A stretch of DNA of 64,000 nucleotides from Corallium rubrum (taxonomy: Eukaryota > Cnidaria > Anthozoa > Scleralcyonacea > Coralliidae), in assembly GCA_964035015.1 (NCBI GenBank), contig OZ036008.1, positions 10,345,692 to 10,409,691 on the forward strand. The letters run 5' to 3'. Of this stretch, positions 40,752 through 52,800 are shown in pieces; position 1 is the stretch's first letter, and every line of letters begins with the position of its first letter. The translations under genes and the position numbers were made by a program. The notes beneath the pieces are model-generated. The model did no database searches, was not told the origin of the DNA, and saw only the letters and a program-made list of their open reading frames with translations.

Positions 40752-42436
40752 TTTTTTATCAACAAAAAGGAATCTCACCCAACGAATTTCACTGTGGTCA
40801 TATAGTTTTGTAGAAATCGATGTATTATGGTAACCCCGCACCTCACTTGTCAACATGGTACCACACAGGCAATGATATACTACTGTTCCAAGGCACACAA
40901 CCTGAGTTGGTATAATTGTACTAATTATCTACATTTGTATTAATTATCTGCATTAATTTGTATTAATTATCTACATTTGTATTAATTATCTACATTAATT
41001 TGTAATAATTATGTACATTTGTAATAATTATCTACATTAATTTGTACTAATTATCTACATTTGTCTTTAATTATCTACATTAATTTGTAATAATTATCTA
41101 CATTTGTAAAAATTATCTACATTTGTAATAATTATCTACATTAATTTGTATTAATTATCTACATTTGTATGTAGTTTTTATAATTGTAATAATTATCTAC
41201 AACTGTATTATTTAGTATCTGCAATTGTACTTAAAGTATCTACATTTGTATTTAGTTTTCTATACATTTTGGGGAAGATATAAAATTATTAGTACTTCAT
41301 TTATACAATTTGTAATCATTGTATTTTTAATTCACTATAAAAACAAACAAAAATATTAAACAGATATTAACGTGAATTGTGTAACCCTGTTTTTTTTATT
41401 ATTTGGTAATAATTTTAAACCAACACAAATACTCTCGAGGTGTTTTGAGTTTAAGTGGTAGGACCAGAGGCAGGTCTACTTAAGAGACAGCTGGAGGCCT
41501 GGGACAGAGGCTCCTGGATGGTGCAGTCACTGATCTCAAGTAATATAGATCAGTGGGTGTAGTCTAGCCTGTGCACTGCCTGAAATATCCCTGTAATTAG
41601 GTGTAGTCTGGAAATGGTGCTAATTCTTGGATTTTCTGAAAGTTTTTCTAGCCTCTTGAATGATGCTATTCTCATACTTGTGGTTGTGAAACTAAGCTGG
41701 ATTCACACAGCCTAGATGTTGGCTTTTGCATGGCATGGTCATATTCATTATGGGCCTGGAAGCTTAATTCACTTCATAGTGTATAGGAGCTCATCGTTTT
41801 TTCTCCCCTCCACCAACAGCACTGCCAAACGTTTGCACATGCATGAATTCACTGAGTAAACATTGCAAGAGAAGTGGGAACTAAGTAAGACTCAATTATT
41901 CATTTGTGTTTTAAAAAAAGGGTAAAGAAAATTACGAAGGGGTAAATTGAGAATACAGTTACAATATTGACAAGGAAGCCATGCACAAATTACCTACCTT
42001 ATTGGTAGTATGCTTATAATTTTAACTTTTGTGTCGGACTCTCGGACCAGTCCAAATACTTCAGTGTTTTCCCGCTCTTTTTCCGAGGCCGAGCTCGGAC
42101 ATCGCACATGCGCAATATGTTTAGCAGCGGTGTTCCCTCCACCCTATTTTTTTTGCCCTTGCATCCAGGTTCCTGAAATATAAGTAGGCTCTGGAAAAAA
42201 AAATAGAAGGCCTGGGCTGTGATTCAGAGCCTCTGAGGTTCCGTGGTGTGTGAGGTTCTGGGGTACATTGCTCCATCTTGGTTGCAATGGACAGAGGTGG
42301 ACTGCAGTACCCCCTTGTCATGGCCTCCTTTTTGAGGAAACACAAGATGCATATTGCCTTGTATGCATAATATGTTACATACACAAAAGAATGAAGATGA
42401 CAAAATAGAGAGATTCATTTTTAGTATAATAGTAAA
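40752..42436. other. Septin 3' region and convergent spacer
   Basis: Mostly AT-rich and non-coding. The septin 3' UTR should begin here, but I see no single convincing polyadenylation site. 40915-41290 is a tandem of TAATTATCTACATTTGTAT-type units. Confidence 0.5.
40915..41290. repeat. TAATTATCTACATTTGTAT minisatellite
   Basis: About fifteen diverged units made from TAATTATCTACATTTGTA and TAATTATCTACATTAATTTG, directly downstream of the septin. Highly AT-rich. Confidence 0.85.
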
Positions 42437-42627
42437 CAGTGGTGGAAATTCACTTTTTCAGATTGGGGGGCAAAGCCTCAAATATATCTGACAAATCTAA
42501 TAAATATCCGACAAGTGCACGAAAAGTGCTGGATTTTGACTGTTCCCCCCCCCCCCCCCCCTTTTTTTGTCGAATATTTCCGACAAATTGACTATTTTGA
42601 CCACCCCCACCACAATTTCCACCACTG
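42437..42627. mobile_element. 191-bp hAT-like MITE
   Basis: Ends CAGTGGTGGAAATT and AATTTCCACCACTG. Flanked by ATAGTAAA (42429-42436) and AGAGTAAA (42628-42635), an 8-bp duplication with one mismatch, as for hAT. A run of about 20 C lies inside. A decayed relative is at 28745. Confidence 0.88.
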
Positions 42628-42999
42628 AGAGTAAACATCTCGCTGAGATCTGGGAACTCTTCAAATATACAAAATTGAAACTTATGATTTATTTATCCAC
42701 ACATAGCTTTTGACCTAAATCTCTGTTATTGTTTAAATTTAGTTAGATTGTACATAAGCAGTATTTTATTGTGGTGGTGACAAAAACGTAGTCTTTTTAG
42801 TTCTTTTATGGTGTAGTCTTATAAATAAATAGCCTTCTTACTTTGGTTTACTCACAAAAAAAATTGTAGTTAGATGCTGTCAGTTCTCCCAACAAAGTGG
42901 TTCAAAACGTGAAATTAATTTTGTTAACTAATGAAACTAACATACTTAAATTAAACTTTGGAATCTCTCATTACACAAATTTACGCACACTAGATATCC

Positions 43000-45900
43000 T
43001 CACAAATTTTTATCTGAGATTCTGTTTTCTTCAAATTTCAAAATATCCGTCATAACTTCCTTCCACTCCAATGAAGAATCTTGATCAATACTTGAATTCT
43101 CAGAACATGCTTTTATATCTTTCCAAGAAATGTCTCCATTATCATTCCTGTAAGTATTGGGGTCAGTGTTTCCATTTAGTTTATGCTCTTGAGAATTTAT
43201 TGCAACGGACGTAGCTTTTGAGTTCGTTTTAGGGCTAGCGTGATTAGTTTTAGAACTTAAAGAATTTTCTTCAAATTCCTTTTGTCTTTCTCCGTTAGCA
43301 AATAAAGTTCTTGGACGAGACGATGAACGTGAGATATCTCCATCTATAAACCCTTCGTCGCACATACAACATTCACCTCCGCAATATCCACATCTGTTGT
43401 TTAAATGTCCACCGTTTTGGCTACTTGCGTTAGTTTTAACTCCGTTTGGAGTACCGCTTGGTCCCTGATTATCCACCGACGTTCTCTTTAATCCTCTTGG
43501 TTTCCCAAAGCTCGTGATTGGCATAGGGATTCGTGATGAAGACTGCAACTGTCGTACAACTGAGTCTGTCGTTGGAGAGCTTGCTATCGTTTTTTCTCGA
43601 CGACCTGATTATTAAAAAGAAAAACTCCACATTACTAACCTTTTAAAAACCCCATGCCGTACATGATGAGGACTAATTAAATTTTCCACGTTCACCCATT
43701 TTCTGTGCGCGTTTCGTCTTGAACCTAGTTTTTTTTCTCAGTTTTTCTGGAATTTGCGCATGCACACATATACATATCTTTTACTCGTTAAGGCTCGACC
43801 TTCTATTCCGACAACGCGTACACTGGTTGCGAACCCACTGTTTGAATTCCGATCTTTCCATCATCATTTTCCGTAACTGACTCTTGCCCACACCCACTGT
43901 CCATACGCGTGCCTTCTATGTTGCATCGAAAAAGGGGGACTTTTGTGCGCGTTCATTTGACAAATCATAGAGAGAAATGGGTAGTTTTTTAAAATGTTAC
44001 CTACCTCTTATGGTATCAGCTGAGAAGGATCGTGTAAACGTAAGATTATTTTCATTAAGGTCCTTTCTTAGAGCACTTCGTTTTTGTGCGCTTGTCTCGT
44101 TCTCCATATCCAATCTCCTCCTGGCCGGAGCTGGCGACATTGCCGATCTTCGCCGAACTTCTGGCGATTTCCTTCGTCGTTCGTCGACACTCTTTCGTCG
44201 CATTCCCGTTGTTTTCGCCTTTCCAGCTCGCAAATTATCCGACGACGCTTCCCGAGATATACTTCCGTTCCCTCTTCGTTTCACGACGCTACTTGGACTA
44301 TCCGTGTCTCTAGATCGTCTCCTAGTTCGACTCAGAATGGCATCGCTTGTTTTCGATCTTGCGAACGTTAGATCCGCCTCTTGTAATTTAGCTCTCAGAG
44401 CAGAATGGTTCAGCGGTTTCCCCACCGGAGCTGTTGTAGGGCGTCGCTTCGTTGGTGTGTGGCTGTGTCCATTTTCTTGTCTTTTCTGGTCAGCAACAGT
44501 TAGATCTGTTAAACTCTTGTGTTGAGGTGACACTCCAAAAACACACACCATACTCTAATAGACGAGAAAATAAGTATAACCACTTTAACATATATATATT
44601 CAAATTACATTTTCTTAAAAAATTGTAATATAATAGGATTAGTAGTACATTGTAAACCTCTCGTAAAATGACCTGAGCTTGTATTTTTTTCAAACGACTT
44701 TTTACTCATTAGGGAGTTGGAATTTATTCAGGAGGTCTTATTTTTGAGAGGTGCTCTTGTCGAAAGTATTCCTCTCCATTTTGGAATGTTTTGAACGGTA
44801 ACTTCATCACTCTTGTCTGGTGTCTGCATAAGGAATGATATCACCGCTATATATATCATGACATCTTCCAGTTACAATATAGAGTGGTAGCGTGCAACGT
44901 CGCAAATCCTGTAGTTTGATTTATAGTCAATTTGATTGGGTGTAGGAGAGATGGATGTTGACTTGAAGGATGGTGTAATGGTTAGAAGACTTTGGAGGAA
45001 GGCAGTGAGCTCTTTAGGGAAGCACGGGTGGCGTGTGCTGTTAGGGCGCTGCCTCTCACCGCTGTAGTTAAGCCCAGTTGGACGGGGTTAGTACTTGGAT
45101 GGGTGACCGTCTGGGAATAACCCCGTTCTGGAACTTGAATTTCATGTGAGTAGAGTTTAGTTGCTCTCCTGTGCTTCGAGGGTTTTTCAGTTTTGCGGTT
45201 TTTCTCCCTGCATAAAATCAACACTTATGTCTTAGCTTATGTCGTGCACTTTTAACATGAGCCTCTGGCTCGGATTGGGCCTCTGTGCTTACGACGTTAA
45301 ATAAATCATTACTCTATACATAATTGGAGTGATATCTTTGTGGTGGACAACGTGTTGACATGTAGGCCTGAAGTAGGTATAGTTCCAGTCTTCTATGCGG
45401 TCTGGTCAAGTCTGATCTGGTCAAAGGACCGCGTAGGTGACTGGAACTATACGTACCCCAGACCCACATGTCCGCCATGTTTGGCTTCAATATTTGTCTG
45501 GTCAATGAGCAGCAGATGTCACTCCAGTTATATATAGGGCTCACAGGAGGAAAGTGATTACCGTGATTTGGGCGGCTAAATCCCAACAGGAGAAAAGCAA
45601 AAAAATGGTGGTGGCTTGCAGGGGTTTCATTAATTTTTAAAGTAGCAGGCTCATTTTAGAAAGTAGGCGGCTGAAGTGGAGGTAGCAGTTTAGGACCGCA
45701 TTTGTTGAGGTGGCGCACCTGGGAAATTTTTGAAGTCTAGAACCTCGGAAACACCATTTCCAGCACTTTGCTAAAATTATTGCAGTGTCTGTATTGAAGA
45801 TTTGAAGTCAATCTTAAGCAACAGTTCTCATCTTTTAGCCGTTGACGTCGTCCTGAAGACGTGAAAATGCTCTAAGTGGCGTTGTATAAAGAACGAGGAC

Positions 45901-46777
45901 GGTGTTGGCATTACTCTAGGGATTAAAAATTATTCATTCTCGTTGTTTTGCAAATATAATTCTTTTGTTTAAATGACGTCGTCGTTGAGGTTGCCGTCCT
46001 AGATCTTAAGGTTTCTAATACAGATTTAATACAGAAAATTATCAAGCAAGAAATTACAAATTTCCACAGAAACCAGCTTTCTTCACATTCAAGTTCATTT
46101 ACGTTTTCAAGAGAAAATGGAACGGCTCAAAGTGAACACGTATACGGTATTTACTATTAAAATTTAAAACAATGATTATGAAAGTAGCCGGCGATGATTT
46201 GGAAAGTAACCGCCGGTGTTCGCCGGTTGCCGGCTTCTAATGAAACCCCTGGGCTTGGTGATAATTCGATTATAGATGGTCAAGGCTTTTCTTCTCTTAT
46301 CTTTTACACTTACTTTTAGTTTAGTATCTGTATCGGAAGTGAGATCACTGATATTCTTGTTCTGACTGGAGACTGGTGATAACCGTGTTAGTGATGACGA
46401 ACTAGAGCTGCTGTCGCTACTAGCAACGCTTGTGTTACTGGCTGAGTGCAGGCTTGCATCATGGTCATGCGCTGTTTGATGGTTAGGTGTATGACATCTT
46501 GGTCGATGACGTCCGGTACCACCGCTTGAACGACCTGAATGAGAGCAAGGATACTGTTGTACTTATATGTGATTAAAACCCTTCAATGTTTCCTTTAATT
46601 TCTAAGATACAACGATACTTTTATATTTATTCGTTCGTCCATCTATCCATTCATTCACTTGTCCACTCCATACATTTTTCTCTTTTCCTTCCATCCATCT
46701 ATCTCTTTTTCACCCACCATTTGCTTTTCATTCTTTCTCTTTCTTTTTTCTTGCTTGCTTGCTTGCTTCCTTGCTTG

Positions 46778-46832
<55 letters not shown>

Positions 46833-49800
46833 TCCTTCCTTCCTTCCTTCCTTCCTTCCTTCCTTCCTTCCTTCCTTCCTTCCTTTCATTCCTTCCTTGC
46901 TTCCCAATCCATGCTCCCTCCCTCCCTCCCTCCCTCCCTCCCTCCCTCCCTCCCTCCCTCCCTCCCTCCCTCCCTCCCTCCCTCCCTTCCTTCCTTCCTT
47001 CCTTCCTTCCTTCCTTCCTTCCTTCCCTTCCTTCCTTGCCTGCCCTCCCTCCCTCCCTCCCTCCCTCCCTCCCTCCCTCCCTCCCTCCCTCGCTCACTCG
47101 CTTCCTTCCTTTTGTAATCCCCGCCAATTGTATTCTGGCAGATACGCTGTTGATAGTCTATAGTTCTATGAATTTCTCTGCATATTTTTGATAAAGATCT
47201 CTTTACCTCCTGTTCTACAGGGATCATGTTTTTGAATGTAGTTCTCCAAGGTATCCCAGCCACCACCAACTCTCACCATCACATGATTTCGCATCACCTG
47301 GAAAAATTGAATATTTTCCAAATTAATAATACAGAACCTGACATAAGTGTGAAATGCACATTTCAAATAACTTACCCGTACAAATATTAAAACTCTATTT
47401 TCTCCGCATTTGTATTTTCCATCAGCAATTTTTTCCATAGGAAATTGATTATCCTCGCACGTACATTGCTCTACCGTTTCCTTAACCTACAATAGAAAGT
47501 GCTGTGGCATTAATATTCTATTATGTCATAATTATGTATTAATTATGTAAATTATGTCATAAGTATGTGATGCTGGGTGCATTAACGTAACCGTCTGGTT
47601 CCTAACTTTAGAACACTGGAAAAGAACTATTTCAACTTGTCTTATACCATATAGACGACTTTCACGATCATGCGCAGTAGCAACAAATACTCAAATTTTC
47701 GTCGGAGATAAAAACAACTGTTTTAGCTGGAACGAGCATATTGAAAATAGTAGAAGTGCAGAGTTTGAAACGAATTGCTTAACAAATGGAAAAAGTTGTT
47801 AAGTGGAAAGTTGACCATTCCAACAGGGATTTATTAGTGATTTAATAGGGATTTTGGCTTGGCGGGCGGGAGTTGCACGCCAGGCCAAAATCCCTATTAA
47901 ATCCCTAGTGGAGAGCAAAACTTCCGAAGAGCGTAGCTTTCGCACTATTTGTCCGATTTATTTTAAACTTTGCACTTTTACTATTTTTAATATGATCTTT
48001 CCAGCTAAAACAGTTGTTTTTACCTCCGATGAAAATTTGAAGTAAAGTTGCTACTGCGCATGAGCCTGAAAGTCGTCTATTCACCAATATGGAGTTGAAC
48101 GTTGAGCCATCTCAGTATTTTGCCGCGGATCTAACAACTATCTATCTTACACAGACAAATCTCAAAATTGTTTCGGCCTGTTGACTCAGGCCTTCATCAT
48201 TGCCATGATGAAGGCCTGAGTCAACAGGCCGAAAGCTTAGCAAATAAAAATTAAAGTGGTGTTCCACAAACATTATCTTGAATACTATTATCGCCATGCA
48301 AACTTTCAAAGAGTTAAATCTCAAAATATTTAGCATTGGTTTTTTCATGTCAAATATTTAGCCATGTGAAATGGAATGTTGTTTCTTCGCATGTCGAATT
48401 TTCTAGACTGTTGGATTCTGTTGGCAACAATTAACATTTGAATAAGGAAAGATACTTTTAAAGCATTCTTGCAACATGATATTATGTAAATAAATTCCCC
48501 AACGCAGTTTGAGGTTTACCTGATCTTTTTACTTTTATCTCAGATATGTATTTTTATCATGCATTATCTACATATATTTAACATAAGATTGTATTTTTAT
48601 CTTGCGTAACAAAGACCTTTATTCTGTATGATATTGCATGTACAGGTATATATAGTTCTGCATATTGTGGTATATAGTTGCAGTTCCTGTTGATGTGACG
48701 ATGTAAATCGTCTATTAATCACTCACAGTTTTCTTAAATCATCTTCTAGTCATCGAAACAAATCAAATCAGGCAACTAATAACTTCAAGCCCGCCCTGTG
48801 GTTATAGATTGGCAAGCGCGGTGAAACAACACGCCACACGACAAAGATATTTCTCCGCCTCTCACTTTAACCTTTTCTGTCTTTTAACCAAATCTATATA
48901 TCTACCAAGATCAGTTGTAGTAGTAGTATTTTCATTAAAGACTAATATAGCAGCGGTATTTATACATAACCATGGTACTTCTAAGGCATGAATTGTATAA
49001 AAACAAGAGTCTATTAGTGAAGATTGGTTTTAACCCCCCACGATCTACTCTGCGTGATTGGTTTTAAGATAATTAGAGATGAAGACCCTCCCTTGATGTT
49101 GTTTTTGTGGTATGTCCCTCTTGCTGTTCGCCACAATGCCATAGTTTTAGTGGGTAATTCTTTTTAATTGAAAATCCTATGCTAGGCTAGACTGTATATG
49201 ATACAAGAGACTGTACAATACAAGGGGCAAATCACTGATTTAAATCACGTACACTTTCAGAAAACTTAATCACAAAAAAATCATGAAAAAAGTCAAAAAA
49301 TCACGAGAAAAATAAGAAAATCATGGGAAAAATCACATGATTTTTTTTATCACGTAAACTTTTTCAGGAGTGATTTGCCCCACGGCACAATATAAATGGT
49401 TGCTGTATTTTTAGCTTAAAAACAAAGACAACTTGGAACATCTATAGATTCTGAAGAATTTACGCAAATTAGGCAAAAACAGCTTAAAATAAAGTAAAAA
49501 ATCTCAAGTTATATAAAGATCAGTGGCTCCCCTCGAAACGTGAGTATATTCCGTTGCTTAAAAACACCTTTTCACTTTTTAAAAATGTAGAGTGCTGCGT
49601 AGACAGTGTTTTAGATAGAGCAAAGTGAGAAGATGGTAAACTGCTGAGATAAGTTTTGATAACAAAATACTGACATTTCGAATGGATCCTTTTATCACGT
49701 CGCATTTTACTCTAATGAAGAATGTAAAAAGGAGAGTGCTGTGTAGCCAGTGTTTTAGATAGAGCAAAGTGAAAAGATGGTAAACTGCCGAGATAAGTTT

Positions 49801-52800
49801 TAATAACAAAATACTGATATTTTGAATAGAGCCTTTTATCACGTCACATTTTACACTAATGAAGAATGTAAAAATGTAGAGTATTGCGTAGGCAGTGTTC
49901 TAGATAGAGCAAAGTGAAAATAATGATAATAATATAATTTATGAGTTTATATTGCGCAAATATCAATATAAATATTTTCAAAGGCGCATTACCTAGACAA
50001 AATATACCTAAATGTTTCAATTATATAACAGTTAAAAAGTAAGTTATAAAAAATTAAAAGTTAGGAAAATGCTTTCCGAAATAAAAAAGTCTTTATCAAG
50101 TTCTTAAAGCTATTTACAGATAGACAAACTCTGATAAAACATGGCATTCCAGAGCCGAGGAGCTGCCGAATAAAATGACCTGTCGCCAAGTGTAGCGAGG
50201 GTCTTACAATTAGGTGGCATAAGTAATAGGCCAACATTAGAGCGGAGACTGTATTTAGAATCTTCTAGGACAGCGTCGGCCACGTGGTAAACCTCTACCT
50301 TTCCACTTTTCTCCATCCAAGGTGGTAAACCTCTACTTTTCCACTTTTCTCCATCCAAAAACACTGCCTAGGCAGTAGGCATGCAGCACTATTTTTTAGA
50401 CTGAAAGAGAAACTGTCATTTTGTGTCTTTGATGACGGATAGAGGGTCAATATTTTGTTTTAACTTTCTAGTATTCCGTAGTACAACCCTTCAGTTTCAT
50501 CTTATAATCTTCAAGTATAAACATCAAGATAAAAGTCCACGTATTACTAATCTAAAGTTGGTCACAATTTTCCAAGATAGCTTTGCGGTTCTAGCGTGAT
50601 TAGTGAAATTTTCCACGCTGCACTTTCATATCAATGACATTCAAAGCAAGCTTAAATAAATCTTCAATTAAACTATATCCCAAAGTGAACCAACATCTTT
50701 CAAATCTATACGACACGCGTGGTAACATGAACAATATTCAGGGTTTTCAATTATTATTTCACATTAATAATGAATTATAAATCTATACTATATTAACCCT
50801 TTAACGCTCAGGCCTGATATATCGGATGCTAAGAACACAAGAATAAACGAGAGAATAAAGCAAAAATAGTTAGAGAACAATAGAAATACATTTTAAACGT
50901 TCAAGGGGTTAAAATATAGTGCAGTACTCCAAACCACGCACTTGCATTTTCTGTTTTTCCTGTCAGCTGTTCAAGTGTTGAAAGAACAGAGAACACTATG
51001 CTTATTTTGTTTATCAGAGCATGATCAGAGATTCTGGCGACAACTAGCTATAGTTTTAATCCCTGATGATGTTTCAATTTATGTCCTGAAATAAAACATG
51101 CAGGTTCTTTATTTAATATTCAATTTCCTTAAAATAATAGCGAGGTTGACTGCACGCACTATATCGATGTACTAGATTAATATATAGATACAAAAAAAAC
51201 TTGAGATCTGCTGCTGGCGACTGATTCTGGCGACAGCTTAGTGTATAATCCATGGTGATGTTTCCATTTATGGCCTAATATACAGCAGGTTTTTTTATTT
51301 AAAATCCAATTTCGTTTTAAAACAATTCTGAACGGGTTTGACTGGATGCATGCACTATCGATACATCCGGCTGATAAACACATACAAGAGACTTGAGATC
51401 TGCAAAAGTCATACACATCTGTCTTTCCTTGAGATGTGGACGTTGCATGTTTATTTAGAATGTAGATTATTTTTGTTTTATTACTACGTCTGCAATTAAA
51501 TTCGGCAGCATTCTAACGAGTTAGTGAATAATTGAAGTGTCTCTGTGGGCTGCCGAAAATGAACACCCTATCGCAGCGGATTGTCTTAAATATTTCATGT
51601 CCCATTTTCTAGTTAATCAAATATGGATTCGATTTCAAAACAACAAGATCAGACATGTTCGGGATTCTTGTCGTACGACTTCCAGATCATGGAACTATAT
51701 TCATTAGAAAATATTCACATCACGTAAGCGCACAGCCGTTGATTTAGCGCAGCCGTTAATTTTTAAGATTTTTTTTTACGGTTTTGTGCAGTACATGCAT
51801 GCATGTAATGTCAATATATACGTCCTTGACCCTTGTCCTCCGGCTCCTCGCCGATATCTGTTCCAAAAATCCGCTTTAAATGATTATTAACAACACTGGA
51901 AATAATACTGACTGTTTTTCTGACAAAATTACAGTATTGCGCAGACAGCCATTAATTAAATTCGATGCTAAAAACATTATTATATGCATTGCGAAGATTA
52001 AAATCTATAGACAAGAATACTCTTTCGTTCTTTGAGTTTATAGACGGGATAATAAGGAGAATACCACCTGCCGGGATATATATTATTGGGAGTTAAATAA
52101 TGAGTTTTTTTCTATGTCTCGTCAAAATTCTGACGCTTTGAATAGCAGTGTAAACTTTATCGGCGAGGCAAAGTAGATATTGCTCTTCAGGGAAACTACA
52201 CAATGTTAATAAAGCACGAGGCTTTACTAAGGAGGATATAGAATATTATAATACAGCGCCGAAACCTCAGTATGATTTTAACTAACGCTGTAACTAGAGC
52301 TAGATCAACTACACTCACTACTACAACATATGTCTGTAGAAGATTACGTTATTACTGGTATTTGTATAAACAAAACCTGCTACGCTAAAGCGAAAATTGG
52401 ATAAAATTATTCCGATATAAAGAAATCAAGAAACAAGGTGTTGAACGCCAGAAATCGAAGCAATATATATATATAAGCAGCTGTTCCCATGCGATATTTT
52501 ATTCGAAATGTCTTAGCCACCCGTGAATAGCAATTTCTTAAATAAAGATTTGACTTACCAGCGTATCCAAGTTCTTCGGTATAAAATTTTTCGTTTTCTC
52601 GCGGCTCTTCCGCTTGACGTTTGTTCGTTTTGGTTTTAAAATCACCTGCTTGGAATTATCTTGATATTTTGATGATTCTTGTTGAGTTACGTGCGATGAT
52701 GATAAACTTAATGCTTGCTGCTGCTGCTGTTGTTGTTCTTGTTGATCCATCGCAATCTCTTCGTCAATCTCCTCCTCCATTTTCACGAGATCTGGTGGCT

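Noticed and set aside
43977-44525. 182-codon plus-strand frame
   Set aside because: It is antisense to GAS2L exon 5, whose frame, splice sites and phase fit the gene.
45060-45125. Functional 5S rRNA gene
   Set aside because: Only the 3' half of 5S is present and it is joined to a SINE tail also seen in two other places.
46586-47191. Pro/Ser/Leu/Ala/Cys-rich open frames in GAS2L intron 3
   Set aside because: Products of CTGC/CTTC/CCCT repeats in an intron; no conserved block.
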